Positions 24,943-33,008 of a stretch of 40,343 bases of DNA are shown here, piece after piece. The DNA lies in the NCBI RefSeq assembly GCF_009725235.1, contig NZ_WJFC01000115.1:1-40343 (forward strand), written 5' to 3'. The notes below the pieces were generated by a model. The model did not search any database and was not told the origin of the DNA. It saw nothing but the letters and a program-made list of their open reading frames with translations. This stretch comes from Scytonema sp. UIC 10036. GTDB taxonomy: Bacteria; Cyanobacteriota; Cyanobacteriia; Cyanobacteriales; Nostocaceae. Numbering within the stretch: position 1 is the stretch's first letter; the number at the start of each line of letters is the position of its first letter. The position numbers were made by a program, and so were the translations under genes.

Positions 24943-25353
24943 ATGTCTAACATCAACACAGCGATTTGTACTTCTGACACACAACTGTTTACAGAATTAA
25001 CTTCTGAAGAAGGAGCCGTCATCGAAGGTGGTGCTACTCTCTTGTTGTATCGACTTACTGCCCTCAACGCAAGTGATTTTAATGGAGACGAAATATATAT
25101 TAAAGTAAATGGAGAGACACTGATTCCTCCGGGAATAGTTCCTGACGTAGATAGTGGTGAAACCATCAATATCAACAGAGCAATAAACTTTAATGGAACT
25201 GCAAAATTGGAGCTTTTTGATGACGACGTCTGGGGGAATTCCGATGACTATCTAGGCGGCTTTAGTGTTGGAAGCACTCCCACAAACGGCATAACATCAA
25301 ATATTATCAGAGGCTCTGCTTCCTATCGGATATTATACCAAGTTATTGCCTAA
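24943..25353 (+). CDS. double-glycine-leader secreted protein 2, C2-like core
   Basis: A 136-residue paralogue of the 23826 protein. The leader is almost identical (MSNINTAICTSDTQLFTELT, then SEEGAVIEGG), whereas the core has diverged strongly except for LFDDDVWGNSDDYLGGFSVG followed by PTNG. Cleavage is expected after residue 30, giving a core of about 106 residues. Leader conservation with core divergence is what is expected when one exporter serves a family of cargos. It has its own Shine-Dalgarno and terminator. It is not a lanthipeptide or cyanobactin precursor, because the core is too long and lacks Cys. Confidence 0.85.
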   Translation: MSNINTAICTSDTQLFTELTSEEGAVIEGGATLLLYRLTALNASDFNGDEIYIKVNGETLIPPGIVPDVDSGETININRAINFNGTAKLELFDDDVWGNSDDYLGGFSVGSTPTNGITSNIIRGSASYRILYQVIA

Positions 25354-25430
25354 ACTCTTCAGAATTTTGAAATATTCAGTAACCACATAGCCAAACTTTT
25401 GGTTTACTGAAGTTGAACATTAAACATTGT

Positions 25431-25452
25431 CGGGGCACAAAGCCCCGATATA
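25431..25452 (+). terminator. intrinsic terminator after long precursor 2
   Basis: CGGGGC (25431-25436), ACAAA loop, GCCCCG (25442-25447), then ATATATTC. It is the duplicate of the stem at 24326; its T-tail is weaker, so some read-through into the exporter genes is plausible. Confidence 0.75.
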
Positions 25453-25629
25453 TTCTGCATAAAGATTTTTTAGTTTATTTTGCCAAATTTTCGCTTCTTC
25501 AGTGCATAAATACTAAAAGTCATCGTAAAGAGTCTGAGCAGAGAAGTTCACTTAGTAAGTATCAGAAAATATCACTGATTTTTATTTCTAAGTTTACATT
25601 GTTATGTCTAAGTTAAAATTGAAGATTTA

Positions 25630-25729
25630 ATACCAATTTAAATAATGTTTGCAACACATAAATTCTTCGTAATAGCACAACATTATTATGCTCCTACCCA
25701 TCTGTCGCATTCTTTTTTCAAATTGGTAT
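25630..25729. mobile_element. MITE-like element with ATACCAATTT termini
   Basis: A 100-bp segment bounded by perfect 10-bp inverted repeats ATACCAATTT (25630-25639) and AAATTGGTAT (25720-25729). It has no coding capacity and sits just before the PCAT gene. Such ATACCAATTT ends are seen in small non-autonomous cyanobacterial elements. No target duplication is evident. Confidence 0.55.
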
Positions 25730-25794
25730 AAAAACTCAATTAATTCGGTTCATTTGAGCCGACTGTATTTACTCCCCAATAATTGCAGCAGAAT

Positions 25795-28002
25795 ATGAAA
25801 TACCAAAGTGTACTACAACACAGCGAAGAAGACTGCGGTGCTGCTTGCCTAGCCACCATTGCCAAACATTACGGACGCACTTTTGCTCTTAACCGCGTCC
25901 GGGAAGCCGTAGGCACAGGGTCAAGAGGAACATCCCTGCTGGGTTTAAGTCGGGGTGCAGAAACTCTCGGATTCCATGCCCGTCAAGTCAAAGCTAGCGC
26001 CCAATTACTCGACCAATTGCACCTAGCTCCCCTCCCAGCAATTATCCATTGGAAAGGCTACCATTGGGTAGTTTTATACGGACAAAAACGTAATAAATAC
26101 GTAATTGCTGACCCTGGTGTTGGTATCCGTTACCTTACCCGTCAAGAATTAATGGCAGGTTGGGGTAATGGCGTGATGCTACTTTTAACTCCCGACGACA
26201 GCCGCTTTTATCAACAAGAATCAGATAAAATTGGCGGACTGGGGCGCTATATTCAACGGGTTTGGCCTTATCGCTTTATTCTCGCCCAAGCGATCGCCAT
26301 CAATATCGCCATTGGGCTACTTTCCCTCGCCTCTCCTTTTATGATGCAACTGCTAACCGATGATGTATTGGTGCGGGGAGATACCCAATTACTCACCACC
26401 GTAGCCATTGGCGTTATCACCATGAACTTAATTAGAAGTGCCATTGGCTTAGTCCAATCTCACCTCATCGGTCACTTTGGTCAAAGATTGCAATTAGGGT
26501 TAATTCTAGAATACGGGCGTAAACTCCTGCACTTACCCCTGTCATACTTTGAAGGACGCCGCAGTGGGGAAGTAGTCAGCCGCATTGCTGATGTTAACGC
26601 TATTAATACTCTAGTTTCGCAAATTGTCTTGGGCTTACCCAGCCAATTCTTTATTGCTGTAGCATCATTGAGCTTTATGCTCTTTTACAGCATACAATTG
26701 ACACTCGCTTCCATCGCGGCTTTTGTGATTGTCACGGCTGTTAGCTTGCTATTCCTCCCAGCAATGCGCCAGAAAACCCGCAATTCGATTGTCTTGGGAA
26801 CAGAAAACCAAGGCTTTCTAGTGGAAACCTTTCGCGGTGTCCAGGTACTAAAAACTACCCAAGCTACTCCCCAAGCATGGCAAGAGTATCAAAGCAATTA
26901 CGGTCGCCTTGCTAACCTCGGCTGGAGCATGATGAAGTTGGGACTTTATAGCGGCACAGTTATTGGCATTCTTTCTACTTTCATTAATATTGGCATCCTT
27001 TGGTTTGGTAGCTATTTAGTAATTAATCAAACTTTAACGATTGGGCAATTGATGGCGTATAACGGCATGAGTGGTAATTTCCTCGGCTTCCTCAGTTCTG
27101 TGATTGGATTAGCAGATGAATTTATCACCGCCCAAATTGTGATTCAACGCCTTACAGAAGTCATCGACGCTACCCCAGAAGACGAAAACGACTTTAAAAA
27201 ACCTTGGGCAGAGATTCCGGGAAATGCAGATATTACCTGTACTCAACTCAACTTTCATCATGCAGGCAGAGTTGATTTGTTACAAGATTTTTCCTTAACT
27301 ATTTCTGGTGGTCAAGTCATTGCTCTCATTGGTAAATCTGGCTGTGGTAAAAGTACCCTTGCCAAGCTAATTACTGGTTTATATCCAGTGCAGTCAGGTA
27401 ATATCCGCTATGGTTTTTATAATCAACAAGACCTCTCTTTAGAATGTCTGCGACAACAGGTAATCCTTGTTCCACAAGAACCCCATTTTTGGAGCCGTTC
27501 AATAGTTGATAACTTCCGCTTTAGTTATCCTGATATAAGTTTTGAACATATTGTTCGGGCTTGTCAAATTGCTGGTGCTGACGAATTTATCAGCAAATTA
27601 CCAGATAAATATCAAACTGTTTTAGGTGAATTTGGCGCAAATCTGTCTGGTGGACAAAGGCAAAGATTAGCTATTGCCAGGGCAATAGCTACTGACCCAC
27701 CCATCCTCATTTTAGATGAATCTACAGGTGCTCTTGACCCTGTGAGCGAAGCACAAGTCCTAGATAAATTGCTTTACTATCGTCAAGGTAAAACCACTAT
27801 TTTAATTAGTCATCGCCCTAAAGTAATTCAGCGAGCAGATTGGATTGTATTACTAGAACAAGGAAGCTTAAAAATTCAAGGTAAGCCAGAACATTTGCGG
27901 CAAATTCAAGGTGAACATTTAGACTTTTTAGAAGATTTTCTCCCCTTCTCCCAAGATTTAGCGAGCGCATCTTCTGTTGCTCATCTTAATGGCAAGCATT
28001 AA
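25795..28002 (+). CDS. PCAT: C39 peptidase-containing ABC exporter
   Basis: A 735-residue peptidase-containing ABC transporter that cleaves double-glycine leaders and exports the cargo. The N-terminal C39 domain has its full triad: Cys14 in HSEEDCGAACLATIAKHYG, His90 in WKGYHWVVLYG and Asp106 in VIADPGVG. Residues about 150-430 form the six-helix membrane domain. The ATPase domain (about 480-700) has Walker A GKSGCGKST, the signature [15 protein letters not shown], Walker B ILILDESTGALD and H-loop ISHR. The ATG at 25795 is preferred over a TTG four codons upstream because families begin MKYQ-VLQHSEEDCG. It follows the precursors and is followed 84 bp later by a HlyD-type adaptor, so the two form one trans-envelope exporter. 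All catalytic residues are intact. Confidence 0.95.
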   Translation: MKYQSVLQHSEEDCGAACLATIAKHYGRTFALNRVREAVGTGSRGTSLLGLSRGAETLGFHARQVKASAQLLDQLHLAPLPAIIHWKGYHWVVLYGQKRNKYVIADPGVGIRYLTRQELMAGWGNGVMLLLTPDDSRFYQQESDKIGGLGRYIQRVWPYRFILAQAIAINIAIGLLSLASPFMMQLLTDDVLVRGDTQLLTTVAIGVITMNLIRSAIGLVQSHLIGHFGQRLQLGLILEYGRKLLHLPLSYFEGRRSGEVVSRIADVNAINTLVSQIVLGLPSQFFIAVASLSFMLFYSIQLTLASIAAFVIVTAVSLLFLPAMRQKTRNSIVLGTENQGFLVETFRGVQVLKTTQATPQAWQEYQSNYGRLANLGWSMMKLGLYSGTVIGILSTFINIGILWFGSYLVINQTLTIGQLMAYNGMSGNFLGFLSSVIGLADEFITAQIVIQRLTEVIDATPEDENDFKKPWAEIPGNADITCTQLNFHHAGRVDLLQDFSLTISGGQVIALIGKSGCGKSTLAKLITGLYPVQSGNIRYGFYNQQDLSLECLRQQVILVPQEPHFWSRSIVDNFRFSYPDISFEHIVRACQIAGADEFISKLPDKYQTVLGEFGANLSGGQRQRLAIARAIATDPPILILDESTGALDPVSEAQVLDKLLYYRQGKTTILISHRPKVIQRADWIVLLEQGSLKIQGKPEHLRQIQGEHLDFLEDFLPFSQDLASASSVAHLNGKH

Positions 28003-28086
28003 TAGTTCAGTAAATTTCCAAATCTACGCCAATTATTCATTTTGCGGATTTTGACAAGCAGCCTATTCTTTTGGTTTTTAACTATT

Positions 28087-29589
28087 ATGGTTAGCAATAC
28101 AAACTCTCTCCCCTCATTGCAATCAAACGAATTTATTCCACCAATTAGTCGTTGGACTACCTTTGGGGGAATGTTTATTCTCTGCGTTATTAGTTTAGCT
28201 ATCCCAGTGGCTGCTGTAGCTCAATATAAGGTGACAGTTACAGGACAGGCGGTTGTGCGTCCAACTGGTGAATTACGCATTGTACAAGCAGCAACAGAAG
28301 GTCAGGTAATGCAGATTTATGTAAAAGAAAATCAGGAAGTGAAAAAAGGCGATACTGTTGCCACTATAGATGACTCCCGCTTGCAAACTAAAAAAAGCCA
28401 ATTGCAAAGCAACATCCAGCAGGTACAACTGCAACTGCTGCAAATCGATGCTCAAATGAAGGCGCTCAATCAACAAATCAAAGCAGAAACAGAGCGCAAA
28501 AATCGTGCTGTTAGTTCTGCTCAAGCCGAACTCAATCGCGTCCAACGCAATCACCGAGATCGACAAATTACTGCGAGGGCGGAAGTTGAAGAAGCCCAGG
28601 CGAACTTAAAAAAATCAGAAAAAGAATGGTATCAAGCACAGGTGGAATTGCGCTCATCTCGTGCTAACCTAAAATCAACAGAAGCAGCATTGAAAGCAGC
28701 CCAAAGCAAACGCGATCGCTATCAAAAGGTAGTTCAAGAGGGAGCCTTATCTTTAAATCAATTCGAGGAAGTGCAGTTAGAAGTTGCTCAACAACAGCAA
28801 GCCGTTGAGGTACGACGTGCTACTATGGAGACGCAAAAACTTCTTATTGCCCAGCAACAACAAGCCGTAGCCGCAGTACGAGCCAAACTGCAACGCACTC
28901 AAGCTGCACTCAATCCCAGTGATGCAGAAGTTGCGATCGCTACTGAGAATATTGCTCAAGAAAATGCTAGGGGTCAAGCCACTCTCGCTACCCTCAACCG
29001 AGAATGGGAAGCATTGTTCCAGCAGCGGATTCAAATGAAGAATCAACTCCAACGCGACACCAGCGAACTGCAACAAATCGAAAGCGACCTCAACCAGACT
29101 AAGATTACAGTGACAGAAGACGGGATAATCTCTCGATTAAACCTGCGTAACCCCGGTCAAACTGTGCGTATGGGCGAGGAAATTGCTCAAATTGTCCCTA
29201 GCAATGCGCCCTTAGCAATCAAAGCCGCCGTTGCTCCTGATGATATTAGTAAGTTGAAAAAAGGTCAAAAGGTACAGATGCGGGTTTCTGCATGTCCTTA
29301 TCCCGACTATGGGACTCTTCAAGGCGTCGTCAGTCATATCTCTAAAGATACCATTAAATCTCAAAGGGGTGAGGCTTTGCCCTCAGTTGCCAACATTTCT
29401 ATCCCCTCATGGGATAGCAATGCTTTTTTCTACGAGGTGACGATACTCCCAGACAGCTTGTCCTTGGGTAGGGGAAATCATCAATGTACTATTCAACCGG
29501 GAATGCAAGGTAGAGCTGATATTATTTCCCGACAAGAGACAGTCTTAAAATTCATGCTCAGGAAAGCTAGGTTAATTACAAATTTGTAA
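28087..29589 (+). CDS. HlyD-family membrane-fusion adaptor
   Basis: A 500-residue periplasmic adaptor of the type I secretion/bacteriocin export class. It has a single membrane anchor (FGGMFILCVISLAIPVAAVA), then a lipoyl half-motif (GQAVVRPTGELRIVQAATEG, VKENQEVKKGDTVATID). A long alpha-helical coiled coil covers about residues 110-340 (many Gln/Ala/Glu heptads). The second lipoyl half (TEDGIISRLNLRNPGQTVRM) and beta-barrel follow. The ATG at 28087 is preferred; a TTG at 28042 would add 15 residues. It partners the PCAT 84 bp upstream. No TolC-like outer-membrane gene is in the window, so a genomic copy elsewhere is required. Confidence 0.93.
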   Translation: MVSNTNSLPSLQSNEFIPPISRWTTFGGMFILCVISLAIPVAAVAQYKVTVTGQAVVRPTGELRIVQAATEGQVMQIYVKENQEVKKGDTVATIDDSRLQTKKSQLQSNIQQVQLQLLQIDAQMKALNQQIKAETERKNRAVSSAQAELNRVQRNHRDRQITARAEVEEAQANLKKSEKEWYQAQVELRSSRANLKSTEAALKAAQSKRDRYQKVVQEGALSLNQFEEVQLEVAQQQQAVEVRRATMETQKLLIAQQQQAVAAVRAKLQRTQAALNPSDAEVAIATENIAQENARGQATLATLNREWEALFQQRIQMKNQLQRDTSELQQIESDLNQTKITVTEDGIISRLNLRNPGQTVRMGEEIAQIVPSNAPLAIKAAVAPDDISKLKKGQKVQMRVSACPYPDYGTLQGVVSHISKDTIKSQRGEALPSVANISIPSWDSNAFFYEVTILPDSLSLGRGNHQCTIQPGMQGRADIISRQETVLKFMLRKARLITNL

Positions 29590-29747
29590 AGTTTTCTGAA
29601 AAAATAATTCAAGTTTGCGTATAAAGTTTCAACCTAGCTGAGAAATTAAATGTCTAGCATTTTCACTCTCTGTGTTAATTCCGGAGATTGATTGTTGAGC
29701 AAACCGCATCTGCTAGTAAGAGACTTAAAAAACGAAAAGAGGTAAAG

Positions 29748-29921
29748 ATGAAAGACAAACAACAAAGCCTAGAGGATCTCGATTTCGTCACTGAACTTAG
29801 TATGAGTGAGCTAGAAAAAATCAATGGAGGTTCACTTACAGATCTCGTACTTCCGCCGCCTCCTCCGCCACCATTACCATTTGCGTCGCCATGGCCTGGA
29901 AGAGAGCCATACTCGCCATAG
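29748..29921 (+). CDS. short double-glycine-leader precursor, polyproline core
   Basis: A 57-residue peptide. The leader QQSLEDLDFVTELSMSELEK followed by INGG is a classic C39-exporter leader, with the Gly-Gly at residues 27-28. The core of 29 residues is LTDLVL, seven prolines, then LPFASPWPGREPYSP, with no cysteine. The ATG at 29748 is chosen because GAGGTAAAG precedes it; an upstream ATT/TTG-led extension (29688) is not credible. It lies between the adaptor and the FHA gene and would be exported by the PCAT/HlyD pair. Proline-rich cores are reminiscent of ribosome-binding antimicrobial peptides, but no such similarity is claimed. Confidence 0.78.
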   Translation: MKDKQQSLEDLDFVTELSMSELEKINGGSLTDLVLPPPPPPPLPFASPWPGREPYSP

Positions 29922-29973
29922 CAATCCTATAAGTGATTAGTTAAATTTTTTGTCGTAAAAGCATACAACTAGC

Positions 29974-29990
29974 GCGGGCATTTTGCCCGC
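29974..29990 (+). terminator. short GC hairpin after the polyproline precursor
   Basis: GCGGGC (29974-29979), ATTTT loop, GCCCGC (29985-29990), with no T-run after it. It may be a weak terminator or a copy of the common GCGGGCATTTTGCCCGC dispersed hairpin of cyanobacteria. Confidence 0.5.
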
Positions 29991-30055
29991 AGTACACCAT
30001 CTCAAGATTTCACAACAGAGAAAAGGATTGTCATTTTTATTCAAAAAAATAAATT

Positions 30056-33004
30056 ATGACTCTAAGCGTGCGACATTGGTGCTGGAGATTAGGAGTAGCA
30101 AGTTTTTTAGCATTGGGTGAGGTATCTCTTTCTTCTGGAGATTATATAAGAGCCCAAATTATCCCCGATGACACCTTAGGTGCTGAAAGTTCTATTCTGA
30201 CACCTAACATTGGCGTGGGCGAAATTCCTACTGACCGGATAGATGGCGGAGCTAGGCGGGGGGTCAATTTATTTCACAGTTTTCGGGAATTCAATGTTGG
30301 GGATAGACAGCGGGTATTTTTCAGTAATCCTGTAGGAATTGAAAACATTCTTAGCCGAGTTACCGGAACTAACCCCTCAGGCATTCTCGGTACACTTGGG
30401 GTAACCGGCGGAGCCAATCTGTTTTTACTCAACCCCAATGGCATCATTTTTGGCCCCAATGCCAAACTCGACCTCCGGGGTTCCTTTTTGGGAAGTACCG
30501 CTAGGAGCATCAAATTTGCCGATGGTACCGAATTTAATGCCATTAGCCCCTCTGACCCTACTCTACTGACGATTAATGTTCCGGTTGGCTTGCAGTACGG
30601 ACAAGATCCAGGCAGGATTCTCGTACAGGGGCAGGGGAACGAACTTAGGTTTGATGAGACTGGTGAGGTGCTCGAAGTTATAAAAACTAGTGGTTTGGCA
30701 GTGGAGTCTGGTCAAACCTTGGCTCTTGCTGGTGGTGAGGTAGTGTTAGAAGGGGGAAGCTTGAGTGCAGAATCAGGCCAAGTTGAATTGTGGAGTGTAC
30801 ATTCTGAGAGCTTGCTGAGTCTTACTCCAACAAACCCTGGCTGGGCATTGAGCGATGAAGGTGTACGGAGTTTTCAAAATATCCGCCTTTCTCAAGCCGC
30901 TGCCATAGATACTAGTGGTTCCAGAGGTGGAAAGATTAGTATACAGGGACGTCGAGTGGTGCTACAAGATGGTTCGTTTATTTTGTCTCTTACTAGCGGC
31001 AAGGAAAGTGGAGAAAATGTAACCGTCAGAGCTTCAGAGTCCATAGAAGCAAGCGGCACAGCCCCAAGTGGTCAACCCAGTGGTTTGTTGACTGAGACAA
31101 CAGGTGCAGGAAATGCTGGTAATGTAACAATTAATACAATTAAACTCATTCTCCGAGATGGAGCGCAAGTATCATCTAGTACTTATAGTCAGGGTGATGG
31201 GGGAAAGATTAGCGTTAACGCTTTAGAGTTATTTGAGGCGATAGGAATCAATCGAGGTGGAAACTTTTCGAGTGGATTATTTGCTATCAGTCGGAGTACT
31301 GGGGAGGGCGGTATTGTAGAGGTCAAGACAGGAAAACTGATTCTTCGAGGTGGGGCACAGATAAACGCCGCAACTTATAATAAGGGTCAGGGAGGAAATG
31401 TCTTAGTTAATGCTTTGGAGTCAGTAGAAGCTAAGGGAATTGCCCAAATTGGCCCCAGTGGTTTATTTGCCGGTACTCTGGGTGCTGGTGACGGAGGTAC
31501 TGTTGAGGTTAAGACCAGAAGGCTGAGTATCCAAGAGGGGGCACAGATTAGCTCCACTACTCTTAATCAGGGTCAGGGGGGAAATGGTGGAAATGTAATA
31601 ATTAATGCTTTAGAAACAGTAGAATTGCGTGGAATTACTCAAATTGGTGCCTTGTTCCGTTCCAGTGGCTTATTTGCTACTAGTCGGAACACTGGTAAAG
31701 GCGGCACTGTGACAGTCAAGACGGGAAGGCTTGTAGCAGAAAATGGAGCGCAAATTTTAACTACTGCTTTTGCTGGTGGCAATGGGGGAAATATTAATAT
31801 TCAAGCTTCCGAGGTAAAATTGATTGGCACTGCTGATAATGGCATTCCTACTACTATATTTGCTACCACTCGAGGCGATGGTGACGGAGGCGAAATCAGA
31901 ATTGAAACGGCTCGATCAATCGTTCGGGAAGGAGCACAAGTAGGAGCCGGGACTTTTGGTAGAGGTCGGAGTGGATCTGTTTTTGTCAAAGCTTCCGATT
32001 CGGTCGAACTGGTTGGCGCAGCGCCAGAAGTTCCCAATCAACGCTATTTTCGAGATTGGTCGGGTCAGAAGTTTCCTAGCGGTTTGTTTACTGGCTCTCA
32101 AGGTACTGGTGCTGCAGGAAACTTGAGGATTGAGACCGATAGGTTGACGCTGCGAGATGGAGCAGAAATTGGTGTGAACAATCAGGGAGTAGGAGATGCA
32201 GGCAATTTAGAAGTTGTAACTCGTAAGTTGTTGCTGGACAATCAAGCTGTTCTCTCAGCAACAACTACATTAGGTCAGGGCGGAAATATTACGCTCAAAA
32301 TCGATGACCTCTTGTTATTACGCCGCAACAGTCAAATATCAACTACCGCAGGTCTCGATCGCGCTGGTGGTGATGGGGGCAATATCTTGATTGATAGTGA
32401 CTTGATAGTTGCCGTCCCTGATGAAGATAGCGATATTACTGCCAATGCTTTCCTAGGACGAGGAGGTAAGATCGACATCAAAACGCAAGGTTTATTTGGT
32501 CTTGAATTTCGCAACTTCCGGACTCCTCTAAGTGATATTACCGCTAGTTCTGAGTTTGGTATAGCCGGAGTTGTAAATATAGATATCTTAGATGTTGACC
32601 CTGCTCAATCATTAACTGAATTACCAGCAAATATTGTTGATGTTTCTCGCTTGATTGGACAGGACTTCTGTCGAGTTGTCGGAAAGAATAGTGAATTTGT
32701 GGTTACGGGTCGCGGCGGTTTGCCCACCTCTCCCAATGAAACGCTTAGGGCTAATGCTCCTTGGGAAGATTTACGCTTAGTAGATGAGAGCAAACCAACA
32801 GGGTTCAAACTTCCGTCATCAGCTAGGAGCGAGCAACCAAAGATGGAGGATAGCCAAGCAGAGAGAATTGTGGAAGCTCAAGGTTGGATTACCACGCCGA
32901 ATGGCGATGTGCTACTGACAGCAAAACCTGCAACAGTTACTCCTCAGGGGCTGTGGTTGCATCCCTTAGATTGCCAACTGTGGACGCAAAGCAGTAGGAG
33001 TTGA
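30056..33004 (+). CDS. large FHA/TPS-domain exoprotein
   Basis: A 982-residue secreted protein with the filamentous-haemagglutinin N-terminal (two-partner secretion) domain. The signal peptide ends near AQ-IIPDDTLGAESS, followed by the TPS hallmarks ANLFLLNPNGIIFGPNAKLD and RGSFLGSTARSIKFADG. Residues about 260-850 are a beta-helix of loosely repeated units (for example GGTVEVKTRRL, RDGAQVSSSTYSQGDGGKIS and G-N-V-x-I-x-A). The C-terminal region has the Cys-containing tail (DFCRVVGKNSEFVVTGRGGL) typical of cyanobacterial members. No TpsB transporter is in the window. The stop is four bases before the CHAT start, and TAGGAG of that gene overlaps the end, so the two are an operon. Substrate or ligand is unknown. 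Confidence 0.92.
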   Translation: MTLSVRHWCWRLGVASFLALGEVSLSSGDYIRAQIIPDDTLGAESSILTPNIGVGEIPTDRIDGGARRGVNLFHSFREFNVGDRQRVFFSNPVGIENILSRVTGTNPSGILGTLGVTGGANLFLLNPNGIIFGPNAKLDLRGSFLGSTARSIKFADGTEFNAISPSDPTLLTINVPVGLQYGQDPGRILVQGQGNELRFDETGEVLEVIKTSGLAVESGQTLALAGGEVVLEGGSLSAESGQVELWSVHSESLLSLTPTNPGWALSDEGVRSFQNIRLSQAAAIDTSGSRGGKISIQGRRVVLQDGSFILSLTSGKESGENVTVRASESIEASGTAPSGQPSGLLTETTGAGNAGNVTINTIKLILRDGAQVSSSTYSQGDGGKISVNALELFEAIGINRGGNFSSGLFAISRSTGEGGIVEVKTGKLILRGGAQINAATYNKGQGGNVLVNALESVEAKGIAQIGPSGLFAGTLGAGDGGTVEVKTRRLSIQEGAQISSTTLNQGQGGNGGNVIINALETVELRGITQIGALFRSSGLFATSRNTGKGGTVTVKTGRLVAENGAQILTTAFAGGNGGNINIQASEVKLIGTADNGIPTTIFATTRGDGDGGEIRIETARSIVREGAQVGAGTFGRGRSGSVFVKASDSVELVGAAPEVPNQRYFRDWSGQKFPSGLFTGSQGTGAAGNLRIETDRLTLRDGAEIGVNNQGVGDAGNLEVVTRKLLLDNQAVLSATTTLGQGGNITLKIDDLLLLRRNSQISTTAGLDRAGGDGGNILIDSDLIVAVPDEDSDITANAFLGRGGKIDIKTQGLFGLEFRNFRTPLSDITASSEFGIAGVVNIDILDVDPAQSLTELPANIVDVSRLIGQDFCRVVGKNSEFVVTGRGGLPTSPNETLRANAPWEDLRLVDESKPTGFKLPSSARSEQPKMEDSQAERIVEAQGWITTPNGDVLLTAKPATVTPQGLWLHPLDCQLWTQSSRS

Positions 33005-33008
33005 AAAA

